From positions 1 through 57,596 of the forward strand of contig JAFGQN010000193.1 in NCBI GenBank assembly GCA_016935665.1: a stretch of 57,596 nucleotides of DNA. Reading direction: 5' to 3'. Made by a program: the position numbers and the translations under genes. The notes below the pieces were generated by a model that made no database searches, was not told the DNA's origin, and worked only from the letters and a program-made list of their open reading frames with translations. This document shows, one piece after another, positions 1 to 9,950 of this stretch. Origin of the DNA: Deltaproteobacteria bacterium (GTDB lineage: Bacteria; Myxococcota_A; Polyangia; JAAYKL01). Within the stretch, counting starts at the first letter, position 1. The number at the start of each line of letters is the position of its first letter.

Positions 1-8
1 ATCTGCCG

Positions 9-85
9 CCGCAACCAGTTTTCGGCCGGGGATAAACCCCGGGCCCTACATTATTTTGCTGCAGCGACGACTTTGCGATTGCCCT
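9..85. repeat. 77-bp dispersed repeat, copy 1
   Basis: This stretch is identical base for base to 51665-51741, in the same orientation. Its core is a G4/C4 palindrome around a short AT loop (GGCCGGGGATAAACCCCGG), which would fold as a hairpin on either strand. The bases just outside the 77-bp block differ between copies. Shorter relatives of the core lie near 3258 and 46861. It behaves like a REP-type intergenic repeat. No gene or terminal inverted repeat goes with it. Confidence 0.85.
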
Positions 86-423
86 ACTGGAACGCCCAGC
101 CATATCCCCTCAAGCCATGACATGATAAAAACTCGTTTCCAGTGCTTTGGATATTTGCCGCATAACGAATAGGCGTTTACCGGAGTCGAGCGCGCACGAA
201 GGTGTGATGCGGCGCCGGATGTTTATAAAGCGAGCAGTCCGGGAAGCGGCGTGTTGAGGGGACCTCTCAACTCAAATCCCATTTATTTCTCTTGAAAAGG
301 CCGCCGGTAAAATACATTGATGAGAATGGAAACGAATACTATCCTGGAGTGCAAAAAAATCCCCCCCTCTCGGGTCTTGCCCAAACGGCAGATCGGAATA
401 CAAAAGAACCATATTCCAATACA
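86..423. other. Intergenic stretch, no supported gene
   Basis: Between the repeat and the end of the WYL regulator I see no gene with a good ribosome binding site. A short plus-strand open frame beginning with TTG at 292 reads KRPPVKYIDENGNEYYPG, which looks protein-like. It runs into the regulator on the opposite strand, has no recognisable start, and could be a gene remnant at most. Confidence 0.4.
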
Positions 424-1116
424 TCACAAAAAGGGCGCTTCGTTTCGCACTTTGTCAAGAAAATCGTCGATCGTCTTTCCCTTTTCATCGCTGAAACATT
501 CGGTGCCAACGGATAGCTCGCAAATTCTATCAAGACGAAAATTTCTAAAGTCACTGCGTCGCTCACACCATGCGTTCAGTGTCCACAGTGATCCAAAAAC
601 AGTCAGACTTAATGGGCGTACCAAACGGGTCGTGACGGTATTTGTTTTGTCAACATACGTGAGCTCCACCTTGTTGCGTTTGGCGATAGCCTGACGCAAC
701 TGCTTCAGGTACGCAAATATCTTTTCTGTGGTGTCAAAGTTTACCGCAAACAATGGCGTCATATCGATTTGCGCCTTCAAATGCCCGGGGAGCACCTGTT
801 CTATTTTCTGCAGGGCCGCTTTGGCCGACAGGGACAATGAGTCATCGGTCCAGCTGCCAACAATTCTAGCGCCAAGAGTAATAGCTGCGATTTCGTCTTC
901 TGAAAACATGAGCGGCGGCAGGTCATATCCTTTTTTGAGTGTATATCCCACCCCTGCCTCGCCGTATATGGGAACGCCGGAAACAATCAAATCGTTTATG
1001 TCCCTGTAAACGGTGCGCATCGACACTTCAAGCTGTTCAGCCAGCTGTTTCGCAGTGGTTAGTTTATTGCTGCGAATAATCTGAATTATTTGGAATAGTC
1101 GATCGGCGCGGCGCAT
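424..1116 (-). CDS. HTH/WYL-domain transcriptional regulator (YafY type)
   Basis: Likely a cytoplasmic DNA-binding regulator of the DeoR-like HTH plus WYL family, 230 residues. The N-terminus (about 1-55) is a winged helix: RLFQIIQIIRSNKLTTAKQL, then EVSMRTVYRDI, the usual recognition helix. It is followed by the short linker typical of YafY proteins and a C-terminal WYL-type domain (about 130-205, SLWTLNAWCE... FRLDRI). WYL domains are known to sense ligands or nucleic acid. A VOC-family gene lies 19 bp upstream on the same strand, so the two are probably co-transcribed, and the regulator may control that small enzyme. The ligand and operator are unknown. Confidence 0.9.
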   Translation of the reverse strand: MRRADRLFQIIQIIRSNKLTTAKQLAEQLEVSMRTVYRDINDLIVSGVPIYGEAGVGYTLKKGYDLPPLMFSEDEIAAITLGARIVGSWTDDSLSLSAKAALQKIEQVLPGHLKAQIDMTPLFAVNFDTTEKIFAYLKQLRQAIAKRNKVELTYVDKTNTVTTRLVRPLSLTVFGSLWTLNAWCERRSDFRNFRLDRICELSVGTECFSDEKGKTIDDFLDKVRNEAPFL

Positions 1117-1135
1117 GGGTTCCTTGACTGGTGGC

Positions 1136-1537
1136 TCATTCTTTGACGAACGCCTTAAATTTGTCGGACACGGGAATCACAGAGTAGACATACACCTGAA
1201 TTCCCAGCGGATCTACGGTAATCGCACTTCGATCGCCCCACGGATTATCGGTTGGCGGCTGCACAAAAGTAAGTCCGCTGTTGCACAAAGCCTTGTGGCT
1301 GGCGTCCACATCGTCCACTTCAAAACAAAACACCAGACTTTTGCAGTCGTAAGGCGTCATCATCTCTTCGTCACCGGGTTTCATAAACGACATCTCAAAC
1401 GCCCCATCCGCTGAGCGCAACCCAACAAAATTGTCGGAATCAAAAATAGTTTTGAACCCAAAATGTTTTTCATAATAGGCTTTTGCAATTGAGGGTTCTC
1501 TGGTGCAGACCAATGGTACATTCTGTTTAATTTTCAT
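1136..1537 (-). CDS. VOC (glyoxalase/bleomycin-resistance fold) family protein
   Basis: A 133-residue protein of the vicinal oxygen chelate superfamily, with two beta-alpha-beta-beta-beta halves. Visible marks are PLVCTREPSIAKAYYEKHFG at the start, FEMSFMKPG mid-protein, LVFCFEVDDVDASHKAL opening the second half, and SAITVDPLGIQVYVY near the end. I chose the ATG at 1537 because GGGAGAATAAC sits directly before it. An open frame continues further upstream but lacks homology. VOC proteins include metal-dependent lyases, dioxygenases and drug-binding proteins, and the reaction here cannot be told from sequence. It probably forms an operon with the WYL regulator downstream. Confidence 0.85.
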   Translation of the reverse strand: MKIKQNVPLVCTREPSIAKAYYEKHFGFKTIFDSDNFVGLRSADGAFEMSFMKPGDEEMMTPYDCKSLVFCFEVDDVDASHKALCNSGLTFVQPPTDNPWGDRSAITVDPLGIQVYVYSVIPVSDKFKAFVKE

Positions 1538-1761
1538 GTTATTCTCCCTGGTATATGTGGGCAGCATACACAACATTACTATCGTGAATGGTGCTGCTGC
1601 GCTGTTTGTACCCGTCAACATAACCGATGCCTGCTGACAGCATTATGTCAGCAGTGATCACGCCATCGCGAAATTTGATTTTGGCTCACGTATGTATGCG
1701 AAAAGGGCCCTATGTGTTTTTGCAGGGCTAAAGGCTAAAGGACAAATTGGCACATAATCGC

Positions 1762-2481
1762 TCAGTATATCCCTGGAATCAATCGATAGCGAACGCGTTG
1801 TGCATAATTTCGATACCCCGACAACTCTTTTTGTAAAGTCCGGTCTTCAAGTGTGGTTCTAATCACGCCGATTACCGTGGCTGCCGCCGCAGGTATCAGT
1901 GTCCATACTGAATTCAGAGCAAGAACAATTCCGAACAGGGCAAGCATAATTCCAGTATAACCAGGGTGACGTACAAACCGGTATGGACCAGAATCACACA
2001 CCATATGCCCTCGATTCGTCTGGATACGTACCACGCTTAAAAAAAAGTTATTTTCCGCCATGGCCCAGGCGCCGAAGGCATAGCCAAACGCGACAATAAT
2101 AAATCCTGCCACGCTGAACCATATCGGAAATTCGGGGGACCAGTTGAAGCGATGGTCCAGCCCCGCGACAACGACCAGAGGTAACACGACACTCACCGAC
2201 ATCAGTGGAGCAAGCACTTTATCAAAGGCCTTTGCGTTTTGGAAATTTCCCATATTTTGCCTTTCGGCTGTTAATCCGGGATGCCGCTTTTCCGCCCATA
2301 TGCGCCCACCGATACCAGCGGTCAAAAACAACATGGAATATAACCACGCATGCCACCAGCGATGGTCGCCACCGCACATAAATAAAATCAACGGGAATAA
2401 AAGATACACCAAAACCAATCTGATCCACTGGCGAGTGGATACTGTTTGAGATGCCTTGTCACTACCTCTCTTCGCTGACAT
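1762..2481 (-). CDS. Isoprenylcysteine carboxyl methyltransferase (ICMT/PEMT-like) family membrane protein
   Basis: A 239-residue integral membrane protein with about five hydrophobic segments (LVLVYLLFPLILFM; WLYSMLFLTAGIG; SVSVVLPLVVVAG; WFSVAGFIIVAFGYAF; LALFGIVLALNSVWTLIPAA). The C-terminal signature DSGPYRFVRHPGYTGIML followed by LEDRTLQKELSGYRNYAQRV is the SAM-binding region of the ICMT/phospholipid N-methyltransferase family. In bacteria these proteins methylate isoprenoids, lipids or quinone-like substrates, and the substrate here is unknown. The start at 2481 is set by GGAGGATAAC just upstream. A longer frame to 2646 lacks such a site and adds residues unlike the family. Confidence 0.85.
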   Translation of the reverse strand: MSAKRGSDKASQTVSTRQWIRLVLVYLLFPLILFMCGGDHRWWHAWLYSMLFLTAGIGGRIWAEKRHPGLTAERQNMGNFQNAKAFDKVLAPLMSVSVVLPLVVVAGLDHRFNWSPEFPIWFSVAGFIIVAFGYAFGAWAMAENNFFLSVVRIQTNRGHMVCDSGPYRFVRHPGYTGIMLALFGIVLALNSVWTLIPAAAATVIGVIRTTLEDRTLQKELSGYRNYAQRVRYRLIPGIY

Positions 2482-2656
2482 GTTATCCTCCATATCTAAA
2501 CGGTTTTGCGTATTTTCCCAATAGTGCATCGAGGGGGAATCCCCATAAATCTCAGCGCCGCATTTTAAAAGAGGTTGCCATCTAAACATCTGCATCCAAC
2601 GTAGCTTTAATCGATTTGTATTTAAGGTCGCTGCGTTGCGTGTCACGACCTATCTT

Positions 2657-3151
2657 TCATTGTTGGATTTTTTGTCTCCAACCTTCATATGCACGTGCAC
2701 TTTGGCGTTCCAGCTTCGAATTATGCTGTGCACACCAGCCACTCTTTTCGAAACTGCGACATTTGCCCAAATCGTCTACTAAAAACACTCTACATAAATA
2801 CGGTTCTCCCCACGTATCTTTGCGCAACACGGATTCGTTGGGATTTTCTTTTAGGCCAAATTTTAGCTCCACAGTTGCTCCTTTGATTTGATATTCTTCA
2901 AATCCAACAGCTTTCAACCGAAAAAAAAGGTATTCCCTGAAATATGAAATCAATGGTCCTGCATTCCGAATCGGGGGTTGAATATCACCTGTCAAAAGAT
3001 TTAACTGAACTACAGTAGAACCATTTCTGACTGCATCACGATAAAGGACACCCAATGCCCAATACCCGCCGATGTCATTGTTCCTTGACGAAAATTTACC
3101 AACAATCCCAGCTGCTATTCCTTTAATTTCCCGTCGATTAACCATTATCAT
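2657..3151 (-). CDS. Conserved-looking hypothetical protein
   Basis: A 164-residue soluble protein that I do not recognise. It opens with a basic segment (NRREIKGIAAGIVGKFSSRN) followed by NDIGGYWALGVLY, and its last 35 residues are rich in basic and aromatic residues (CRSFEKSGWCAQHN, ending EGWRQKIQQ). There is no signal peptide or membrane segment. Two in-frame ATGs (3151 and 3145) compete. GGGAG lies 3 bases before the first and 9 before the second, so the second (MVNRRE) has the better spacing. Codon use looks coding throughout. It stands alone between the methyltransferase and the V-ATPase operon. Confidence 0.6.
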   Translation of the reverse strand: MIMVNRREIKGIAAGIVGKFSSRNNDIGGYWALGVLYRDAVRNGSTVVQLNLLTGDIQPPIRNAGPLISYFREYLFFRLKAVGFEEYQIKGATVELKFGLKENPNESVLRKDTWGEPYLCRVFLVDDLGKCRSFEKSGWCAQHNSKLERQSARAYEGWRQKIQQ

Positions 3152-3257
3152 TTTCTCCCACCAGGGAAAGAATGCGCCCCTTTTTATACTCCGGCAACGG
3201 GAGTCTGGGGTGTTTCCGTACAGCGTTTCCCGGCATTGGCAGATTGTGCCACAATTT

Positions 3258-3285
3258 CGGATGGGGATAAACCCCGAATTCTACG
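3258..3285. repeat. REP-like palindrome, divergent copy
   Basis: The core GGGGATAAACCCC flanked by CGGAT and GAATTCTACG shares the palindrome and the following CTAC with the 77-bp repeat at 9-85, but the flanks differ. It sits in the 214-bp gap between the V-ATPase K gene and the unknown gene at 2657, which is the usual place for REP elements. It may also act as a transcriptional end structure for the V-ATPase operon. Confidence 0.55.
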
Positions 3286-3365
3286 TTAAAACTGATACGT
3301 CCAGATTTGCGACAGGTCTTCAGACCCGTGTTTTCGCCCTTTGAACATGGGACTATTTTCCGATT

Positions 3366-3812
3366 TCACCCCGGAACAGCGATATACAAAAATGCCAGGC
3401 CCAGAATGCCCACTGTTTCCACGATGCCCATAGCGATGATTAGAAAGGCGAAACCTTTGCCGCTTTCGGCGAGGCAGCGGATGGCGGCGGCGCCGATTTT
3501 GCCCTGCATGAAGGCGCTGAACATTTCGGCCAGTCCCCCCGACAGGCCGATGCTCAAGAGGAGGGCGCCCTCAGCCGCGACAATTTCGGGCGGGGTGCCC
3601 AGCATTTTGCGCATGAGTATCATGGCGTAGAGGGTTTGTGAGATGGGCATTCCTAAAAGGATGATGTAGTTGAAGCTTAAGGGGGCGTCGCTGCGGGCCT
3701 GTTTGGCCCAGGCGCCGGCTGCGGCCTGACCGGCGATGCCGATGCCGATGGCGCTGCCCAGAGCGCCCAGACCCAATGCCAGTACCAGTCCCAGTTGACC
3801 GAGCATTTCCAT
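3366..3812 (-). CDS. ntpK: V-type ATPase subunit K (rotor proteolipid)
   Basis: Membrane rotor subunit of the V-type ATPase, 148 residues, with four transmembrane helices as two fused hairpins (first helix LGLVLALGLGALGSAIGIGI). The ion-carrying glutamate is E132 in GIVETVGILG. The Enterococcus hirae NtpK Na+ ligands have counterparts here: S58 and Q59 in MPISQTLY (Thr64 and Gln65 in hirae), Y62 (Tyr68), Q103 in FMQGK (Gln110) and E132 (Glu139). This pattern predicts Na+ rather than H+ coupling. It is the last gene of the operon and starts three bases after the stop of subunit I. Confidence 0.93.
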   Translation of the reverse strand: MEMLGQLGLVLALGLGALGSAIGIGIAGQAAAGAWAKQARSDAPLSFNYIILLGMPISQTLYAMILMRKMLGTPPEIVAAEGALLLSIGLSGGLAEMFSAFMQGKIGAAAIRCLAESGKGFAFLIIAMGIVETVGILGLAFLYIAVPG

Positions 3813-3815
3813 GGA

Positions 3816-5642
3816 CTAGTTCTCCTTCCCGGCCAAACCAAACGGGGTGTATGGATACCCCGTCCAGCCCATGCCCAGATGGTTTGAAAATTCGAGCATA
3901 TTGAGACGCACGCCGTGTGCAAACAGGGCCACCAGCGCCAGCGCGATGTTCAGGCTGTGTCCAAGTACAAACACGGCGGCCGCTCCAATCAGCGACACCT
4001 GCGCCACTTCTTCAGCCAGCAGATTAAAAGTGGCGCCCAAAATGGTGGATGCGAGGCCCACGGCCATCAGTCGAATGTAACTGATGGTGTCCCCAAGGAC
4101 GCTTAAGGCCCCAAGCGGCAATCCCGCCACGCCCAGCGCCAGTCGCTTGAACAGTTTTTCCCCAGGTTCCGAAAACAGTACTACCAGTGCGGCGCCAAAG
4201 GCCATCAGCGGCTTCATCAGGGGATTAACGGGCGCATCGAGCACCAGCGTGTTGGTTAAAAACAACATGCCCCACACAATTGCCGCCCATCCCAGGTGCG
4301 ATAACGTCTGCCACGACGGCAAACAAGACCAGCCGCGCCACACGCGGGCAAACGACATATGAATGGCGCCCAGCACAAACGATACAGCCATCATCTGATT
4401 GACCACATGGGCACTGGAGAGGTCGGCTTCAAACAATCGAATGCTGCTGCACATATAGCAAAAGGTTGCCAGCCCCCCCGAATGTTGCGTGAGTTCGCCA
4501 AGGTCAAAGCCAAAGAAACTCGCAATCATTATTCCCCACAGCACGGCCGCCACACCGATAATCAGGATAAGCTGCGCCATTTCTTTGGCGGGGCGCGTCT
4601 TTGCGATTTTGAATCCTATCATCGCCGAAAGGACCAGCAACAGACCATAGCCCCCATCGGCTATCAGCAGGGCACAGAAGACGGGCAGCGCCACCATAAA
4701 GCTTAAGGACACATCGTTCTCGCGATACCCGGGCATGACGCCCAGAATGCGAAACAGGGCGTTCACCGGACGCGCCACTGCCGGCGGTGTCCACAATGTG
4801 GGGGGCTGCTCTCCTTTTTGGGGTGGCACGAACTGAAGTCCCACCACAATTGGCGCCGCATCAATCTGGTGCTGCAACGCATCTTTTCGACGAATGGGAA
4901 TCCACCCCGTTGCAATGAATACACTCTCATCGCTAAACGCACCTGCCATGGCCTGTTGCCAATGCAATATGTTCAAAAGCGAATCCTCTCGGTGACGCAG
5001 TGTCAGCAAAGAAGCCGCCAGCTGCTGCATCTGTCTTTTCAATTCAAGCGCTTCTATTTCAAGTGTATACAACTCCAGGTTAAGAACATTTGCGCTTTCC
5101 CGTGGAAACTCCAGCGGGATGGCTTCGGCCTGTTCCAGTTGTTTTTGGGGCAATCCGTTTGCGACCACCACCGCATGGTTTTTCCCATGGCCACTATCAA
5201 TCACGATGAGATTGGCGTCTGTGAGCCGTGAAAGTTTGCCTGGCGCTACCCGCCAGAAGGACAAGGGCAATCCAGCATCGGTTAGCTGTGCCACATCCTG
5301 CATTGACACATCGCCGAACCGGGCCTGCCTCTCCAGCTGCAGCCGCAATCGAGTGATGTTGTGGCCTGTATTTTCAATTTCCCGCTCCACCTTAAGAATC
5401 TGTGTGACCAGTTCGTCCGGTGTCATCTCGGTCCATCCAAAAGACGACGCCTTCACGGCGGCCGCAATCTTTATGGCACGACGGGTCAGATTCAATTGCG
5501 TTTCAAGATGCGACAGGTCGAGATGGGGATGGTCATCAACAGGAACCAGATGCAGGGCACAGAGGCCCCGCACCAGACGAAGCATGCGCTTTTTGTCCTG
5601 CTGACGGCAAACCAGCAAAAGCTTTTCCATGGGTTCAATCAT
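3816..5642 (-). CDS. ntpI: V-type ATPase subunit I (stator membrane subunit, a-type)
   Basis: Membrane stator subunit, 608 residues from the chosen start. The cytoplasmic N-terminal half is coiled-coil rich (LERQARFGDVSMQDV; LYTLEIEALELKRQMQQLA). The C-terminal half has about seven transmembrane segments, with the conserved SYIRLMAVGLASTILGATFN carrying the arginine that faces the rotor glutamate. I chose the ATG at 5642 ([12 protein letters not shown]) because it matches family N-termini and has GGAGG upstream. It overlaps the end of subunit D by eight bases, so translation is probably coupled. A start at 5660 would place that Shine-Dalgarno sequence inside the gene. Confidence 0.92.
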   Translation of the reverse strand: MIEPMEKLLLVCRQQDKKRMLRLVRGLCALHLVPVDDHPHLDLSHLETQLNLTRRAIKIAAAVKASSFGWTEMTPDELVTQILKVEREIENTGHNITRLRLQLERQARFGDVSMQDVAQLTDAGLPLSFWRVAPGKLSRLTDANLIVIDSGHGKNHAVVVANGLPQKQLEQAEAIPLEFPRESANVLNLELYTLEIEALELKRQMQQLAASLLTLRHREDSLLNILHWQQAMAGAFSDESVFIATGWIPIRRKDALQHQIDAAPIVVGLQFVPPQKGEQPPTLWTPPAVARPVNALFRILGVMPGYRENDVSLSFMVALPVFCALLIADGGYGLLLVLSAMIGFKIAKTRPAKEMAQLILIIGVAAVLWGIMIASFFGFDLGELTQHSGGLATFCYMCSSIRLFEADLSSAHVVNQMMAVSFVLGAIHMSFARVWRGWSCLPSWQTLSHLGWAAIVWGMLFLTNTLVLDAPVNPLMKPLMAFGAALVVLFSEPGEKLFKRLALGVAGLPLGALSVLGDTISYIRLMAVGLASTILGATFNLLAEEVAQVSLIGAAAVFVLGHSLNIALALVALFAHGVRLNMLEFSNHLGMGWTGYPYTPFGLAGKEN

Positions 5643-6294
5643 GAAGTGATATCCCTCCAAAGGACACAGCCCTTTCGCGCGCGGCTCGTCGTTTTTTCAA
5701 TTGTTTGGTCCGAGCCAGTTTGGCGCGTCCCACCGCAGCGGTCTGCTCATCCCCCAGATAAATACGAATACGATGAATGGCAGATTTGGTCTTTGGAATC
5801 ACCACCTTTTCAAACAGATTGAGTCGCTGGTTCACTCTGGCAAACTCTCTGCGCAATGCATTCCAGCGTTCCTGCTCTGCGTCCCTTTGCAATCTCACTT
5901 TGGTGCGTTCTGTCAGTCGTTCCAGCAATGCATCCACATAGGGCGGCGTGAACAGGGCGCTGTACTCCGGAGTTGGAAATTGCGCCGTTTTAAACAAAGG
6001 AATTTTAACCCCCGCCACATTCTTCTCCACCATGGTGACATCCACTGGAGTGGAAAGCGCCTCCAAATCAATGCAGGAGGGAAGGTCATTCAATGGGCGC
6101 AATGCCGATACCGCGTCTTCACGACTGGCAAGCTGCGCGTTTGCCCGCTGCAAATCCCGTTCGGCGTCGAGCAGGCTTTGCTGCAACAACTGATGTTTGA
6201 GTTTGAGCGTGGGCAAAAACCGTTCATACCGGGCGAGGGTATCCCGTTGTCGTTTGAGTTCCGGGCGTGTGAGTTTGACTTTATCCGCTTTCAT
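5635..6294 (-). CDS. ntpD: V-type ATPase subunit D (central stalk)
   Basis: Central shaft subunit, 219 residues, linking the A/B hexamer to the membrane rotor. It is almost entirely helical, as expected for the long antiparallel coiled coil. The N-terminus runs [19 protein letters not shown], and the C-terminal helix carries the family signature [19 protein letters not shown]. The ATG overlaps the stop of subunit B (ATGA), so the two are translationally coupled. Length is normal for the family. Confidence 0.92.
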   Translation of the reverse strand: MKADKVKLTRPELKRQRDTLARYERFLPTLKLKHQLLQQSLLDAERDLQRANAQLASREDAVSALRPLNDLPSCIDLEALSTPVDVTMVEKNVAGVKIPLFKTAQFPTPEYSALFTPPYVDALLERLTERTKVRLQRDAEQERWNALRREFARVNQRLNLFEKVVIPKTKSAIHRIRIYLGDEQTAAVGRAKLARTKQLKKRRAARERAVSFGGISLHD

Positions 6295-7595
6295 GCGCCC
6301 CTCACTTTGGGCCAGTGCGCCGCGATGAGTTCTCTTTTAATACCGGTTTCACGGGGTTCGAAGCAACCCGCCAGAATTTCCCAACACAAATCCAGCGCCT
6401 TTTCCAACGAAATATCCACCTTTAAATCCATGATTCGGGATTCAAAAAGTTTGCCGTATTTGAGCAGTTTGCCATCCCACGCGCTCATTTCGAAACCCAT
6501 GCTGCGCTTTTCCATGGTCTCCAGGTAGCCCGAGTACAACTGAATGCACCCGTCCATAATGGCGCGATGATCATCCCTGGTGGCGCCGTTGACCCGCTGC
6601 TTCAAACGACTCAGACTCCCAAAGGGCTCAATGCGTCCGCCGCGCAGATAAAACTGCCCCTCGGTAATATACCCGGTGTTGTCGGGCACCGGATGGGTCA
6701 CGTCATCGCCAGGCATGGTGGTTACCGCCAACACGGTAATACTGCCTGCATCCTCCAAATCCACCGCCTTTTCGTAGCGTTTGGCCAGCTGTGAATACAA
6801 ATCGCCGGGATACCCGCGGTTGGACGGAATCTGTTCCATGGTGATGGCCACTTCCTTAAGCGCATCGGAAAACGCCGTCATGTCGGTGAGCAGCACCAGC
6901 ACCCGTTTGTTCTTTCGAGCATACGCCTCGGCAATGGCCAAAGACAAATCCGGCACCAGCAGCGCCTCCACTGTGGGTTCCGAGGCGGTATGCACCACCA
7001 TGACCGTACGGCTTTTTACTCCTCTGGAAGCAAAGAGATTGCGGAACATCAGGTAGTCGTCGTGGCGCAATCCAATGCCGCCCAAAATGATCACATCGGC
7101 TTCTGCCTGCAATCCAATACGCCCAAGCAATGCATTGTACGGTTCTCCGGCTGGTGCAAAAATGGGAATCTTTTGCGATTCCACCAGGGTATTGAATACG
7201 TCAATCATGGGAATTCCCGTGCGCACCATTTTGTCCGGCAATCGCCTGACCCAGGGATTCACCGACGGTCCCCCCACCGGGATGGGGGCATCCTGCAATG
7301 CCACGCGACCATCCCTTGGCCGCCCTGCCCCATCCAGAATTCGCCCCAGCAGATTGTCGCTGAACGGCACTTCCATGGGGTGCCCTAAAAATCGCACCCG
7401 GTCCACCGTGGAAACCCCCTGGGTTCCCGAAAACACCTGCAGTGTGACTTCATCGCCTTCCAGCCGAATCACCTGGGCCAGAGAAGCGCCCCGTTTGGTT
7501 TCCAGCACCGCCAAATCATCAAACCCCACTCCCGTGGCGTGCACGGTAATCACCGCGCCGGATACTCTGGAGATATGATCGAAAAACTTACGCAT
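6291..7595 (-). CDS. ntpB: V-type ATPase subunit B
   Basis: Non-catalytic nucleotide-binding subunit of the V1 hexamer, 434 residues. Family marks include the N-terminal beta barrel ([19 protein letters not shown]), [19 protein letters not shown] and [17 protein letters not shown]. The P-loop is lost, as normal in B, where it reads [15 protein letters not shown]. The region [17 protein letters not shown] follows. I chose the ATG at 7595 ([11 protein letters not shown]), which overlaps the last codons of subunit A by eight bases and follows GGAGG. The frame extends upstream to 7751 but only inside the A gene. Confidence 0.95.
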   Translation of the reverse strand: MRKFFDHISRVSGAVITVHATGVGFDDLAVLETKRGASLAQVIRLEGDEVTLQVFSGTQGVSTVDRVRFLGHPMEVPFSDNLLGRILDGAGRPRDGRVALQDAPIPVGGPSVNPWVRRLPDKMVRTGIPMIDVFNTLVESQKIPIFAPAGEPYNALLGRIGLQAEADVIILGGIGLRHDDYLMFRNLFASRGVKSRTVMVVHTASEPTVEALLVPDLSLAIAEAYARKNKRVLVLLTDMTAFSDALKEVAITMEQIPSNRGYPGDLYSQLAKRYEKAVDLEDAGSITVLAVTTMPGDDVTHPVPDNTGYITEGQFYLRGGRIEPFGSLSRLKQRVNGATRDDHRAIMDGCIQLYSGYLETMEKRSMGFEMSAWDGKLLKYGKLFESRIMDLKVDISLEKALDLCWEILAGCFEPRETGIKRELIAAHWPKVRGA

Positions 7596-9336
7596 CCATT
7601 GCCTCCACGGAGTGCTGCCGTTCAATGAACGCGTCAACGTCACGCATGGCCGCAGCGAATTCATCAGACCCGAAGGGCTGGTGGTTCCAATGACGAAACA
7701 AATCCATCGCCTCGAAGATGGCCTGACGCGCCTGCGCCTTGTCGTCAACACGCAAAGGCGTTCGGATAAACGTCAGCAAAACGTCAAATACTGTTTGCTG
7801 ACGTTCCCTTTGCGATGAACTGTCCACGACTTCAAATGCGTTTTGCTGCAGATAAACGCTGTCAAACAAATCCGCCTTGAGCATGGTGACAAAATCCGCC
7901 GTACTGGTGCCTTCCTCGCCCACCACCGCCATCATTTGCCGGATTTCGTCGCCTTTTTTGAGCAGCGCCATGGCCGTTGCCGTTTTGGAGTTTTCAATTA
8001 TTCCCTGGTACGTGCTCCACGACAAAAGCGGGTCAATGGCGGGGAATTTCCGCGCATCGCTTCGAGCGCGACTCAACCCGTGAAACGCTCCCACCACCTT
8101 GAGAGTGCCTTGAGTCACCGGTTCTTCAAAACTGCCGCCCGCGGGCGACACCGTACCGCCGATAGTCACCGAGCCCACCCGTCCGTCTTTGAGTTTGAGG
8201 CATCCCGCTCGTTCATAAAAATTGGCAATGCGGCTTTCCAGATATGCGGGAAACGCCTCTTCGCCAGGAATCTCCTCCAGGCGTCCCGACAGTTCGCGCA
8301 GCGCCTGTGCCCAGCGACTGGTGCTATCGGCCAGCAGCAATACGTTCAGCGCCATTTGACGATAATACTCCGCAATGGTCACCGCCGTGTACACCGATGC
8401 CTCTCGGGCGGCCACCGGCATGGATGACGTGTTGCAGATAATGACCGTGCGTTCCATCAGGCTGCTTCCGGTGCGCGGATCGGTCAGTTCGGGAAACTCA
8501 CGCAGCAGCTCCACCACCTCCCCGGCCCGCTCCCCACACGCTGCCACCACCACCACATCTATCTCGGCATGCCGCGAAGTGATTTGCTGCAGCACCGTTT
8601 TCCCCGCGCCAAACGGTCCCGGGATACAATAGGTCCCTCCTTTTACAATGGGAAAAAGCGTATCGAGAATGCGCACCCGGGTCACCAGTGGTTCAAACGG
8701 CAGCAATCGTTCCTTTCCGATGGCCAGAGGGACCTTTACCGGCCATTTCTGCTGTAACGAAAGGGGATGGCGCACGCCGGCCCGGTTTTCCAGCATACCA
8801 ATTTCATCCTGTGTAGTGAACTCCCCTTCTTTGGCGAGCTGACTCAGTGTCCACTCGCCCATCATCTGAAACGGGATCATGATGTGATGTTTAAAAATGC
8901 CTTCATCCACAATGCCCACGGTCTCCCCAGCGGATAGTTTGGCCCCCACCGCTGCGGTCGGCGAGAAATGCCATTTGCGCTTTGACGGCAACGCTTCTAT
9001 ATAAGTGCCGCATGTCAGAAAATTTCCCGCCTGCTTTGCCAGCTGTGGCAGGGGATTTTGCAACCCGTCAAACACCTGCCCCAAAAGCCCCGGTCCCAAC
9101 GATACCGACAGCATTTCCCGCGTAAAGTGAACGCGGCACCCCACCCTAAGACCGCGCGTATCTTCAAACACCTGAAGGTCCACCTCGTTGCCGCGAATAC
9201 GTACGACCTCGCTGAGCAGTTTAACGCCGTCGGGGCGTTCGCAGTAGGCCACTGAATTGAGCATGGCGAAGTGCGATACCCACGCGGTCACCAGATTGCC
9301 AAACACCGTGATGAGTTTTCCGTCTTCAACATTCAT
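7588..9336 (-). CDS. ntpA: V-type ATPase catalytic subunit A
   Basis: Catalytic ATP-hydrolysing or synthesising subunit, 582 residues. It has the N-terminal barrel, the A-type non-homologous insertion (about 110-200), the Walker A motif GPFGAGKT at 240-247, and [19 protein letters not shown] with the catalytic glutamate. [20 protein letters not shown] and the [18 protein letters not shown] region then follow. The start codon overlaps the stop of the preceding DUF2764 gene (ATGA). Length and motifs are complete, so the enzyme should be active. Confidence 0.96.
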   Translation of the reverse strand: MNVEDGKLITVFGNLVTAWVSHFAMLNSVAYCERPDGVKLLSEVVRIRGNEVDLQVFEDTRGLRVGCRVHFTREMLSVSLGPGLLGQVFDGLQNPLPQLAKQAGNFLTCGTYIEALPSKRKWHFSPTAAVGAKLSAGETVGIVDEGIFKHHIMIPFQMMGEWTLSQLAKEGEFTTQDEIGMLENRAGVRHPLSLQQKWPVKVPLAIGKERLLPFEPLVTRVRILDTLFPIVKGGTYCIPGPFGAGKTVLQQITSRHAEIDVVVVAACGERAGEVVELLREFPELTDPRTGSSLMERTVIICNTSSMPVAAREASVYTAVTIAEYYRQMALNVLLLADSTSRWAQALRELSGRLEEIPGEEAFPAYLESRIANFYERAGCLKLKDGRVGSVTIGGTVSPAGGSFEEPVTQGTLKVVGAFHGLSRARSDARKFPAIDPLLSWSTYQGIIENSKTATAMALLKKGDEIRQMMAVVGEEGTSTADFVTMLKADLFDSVYLQQNAFEVVDSSSQRERQQTVFDVLLTFIRTPLRVDDKAQARQAIFEAMDLFRHWNHQPFGSDEFAAAMRDVDAFIERQHSVEAMDA

Positions 9337-9950
9337 TGCGCAGCGCTCCAGTTCCAGCGGGAGACAGGTGCGCGAAACCTCAGCGCCGCTGCGGGCATCT
9401 GCGCCGCAACCACCGCCGCCTCAATGCAAACAACCAGCATTGCGCTGTATGCCACAATTTCATCGCCCAGAAATGAAAACCACTGTCCCTGGGCGCGCAT
9501 CCACTGCAGACGTCCATTGAGCAAAAGCCGATATCCATTCACCGGGTCATCGGTGTTGGCCCATTTTGCAGCAAGGGATACCGCTTCGCCATCGTATGCC
9601 ACCGTCCGTTCACGCATTCGCTCCACGCGGGGACGCAGATGGGGATTTCGTTTAAATCGCACCAACTCAAGTTCATACGCCAACGCCAGTTCGAACTCTG
9701 CCAACTGACACAAAAACCGAATGTGCAGTTGTTTTCCCAACGCATTCAATGCAGAGAAGTAGTCAAACCAGCGCGATTCAACAAGCGGCAATTCCCGCTG
9801 CAATGCCATTCTTTCAAAGACCGCCAGCAGCGCCAGTTGCAATTCGGGATGCGGCGCCAGTTCTTCAAGCAGCTCAGACGGCATAATGGGCGGCGGATTT
9901 CCCGGGGCCGGCAGTGACGGCAGAGAGGATATGGCATAATAGTATTTCAT
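9333..9950 (-). CDS. DUF2764 family V-ATPase-associated protein
   Basis: A 205-residue protein placed exactly where chlamydial, spirochaete and Bacteroidetes V-ATPase operons carry a DUF2764 gene, between E and A. The N-terminus MKYYYAISSLPSLPAPG matches that family. The rest is helical and rich in Leu, Glu and Arg (LLEELAPHPELQLALLAVFE; RFKRNPHLRPRVERMRE). No canonical subunit C, F or G is encoded in this operon, so this protein is the natural candidate for a subunit C-like (d-type) connector, but that role is inferred from position. It overlaps subunit E by one base (TAATG) and subunit A by four. Confidence 0.85.
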   Translation of the reverse strand: MKYYYAISSLPSLPAPGNPPPIMPSELLEELAPHPELQLALLAVFERMALQRELPLVESRWFDYFSALNALGKQLHIRFLCQLAEFELALAYELELVRFKRNPHLRPRVERMRERTVAYDGEAVSLAAKWANTDDPVNGYRLLLNGRLQWMRAQGQWFSFLGDEIVAYSAMLVVCIEAAVVAAQMPAAALRFRAPVSRWNWSAAQ

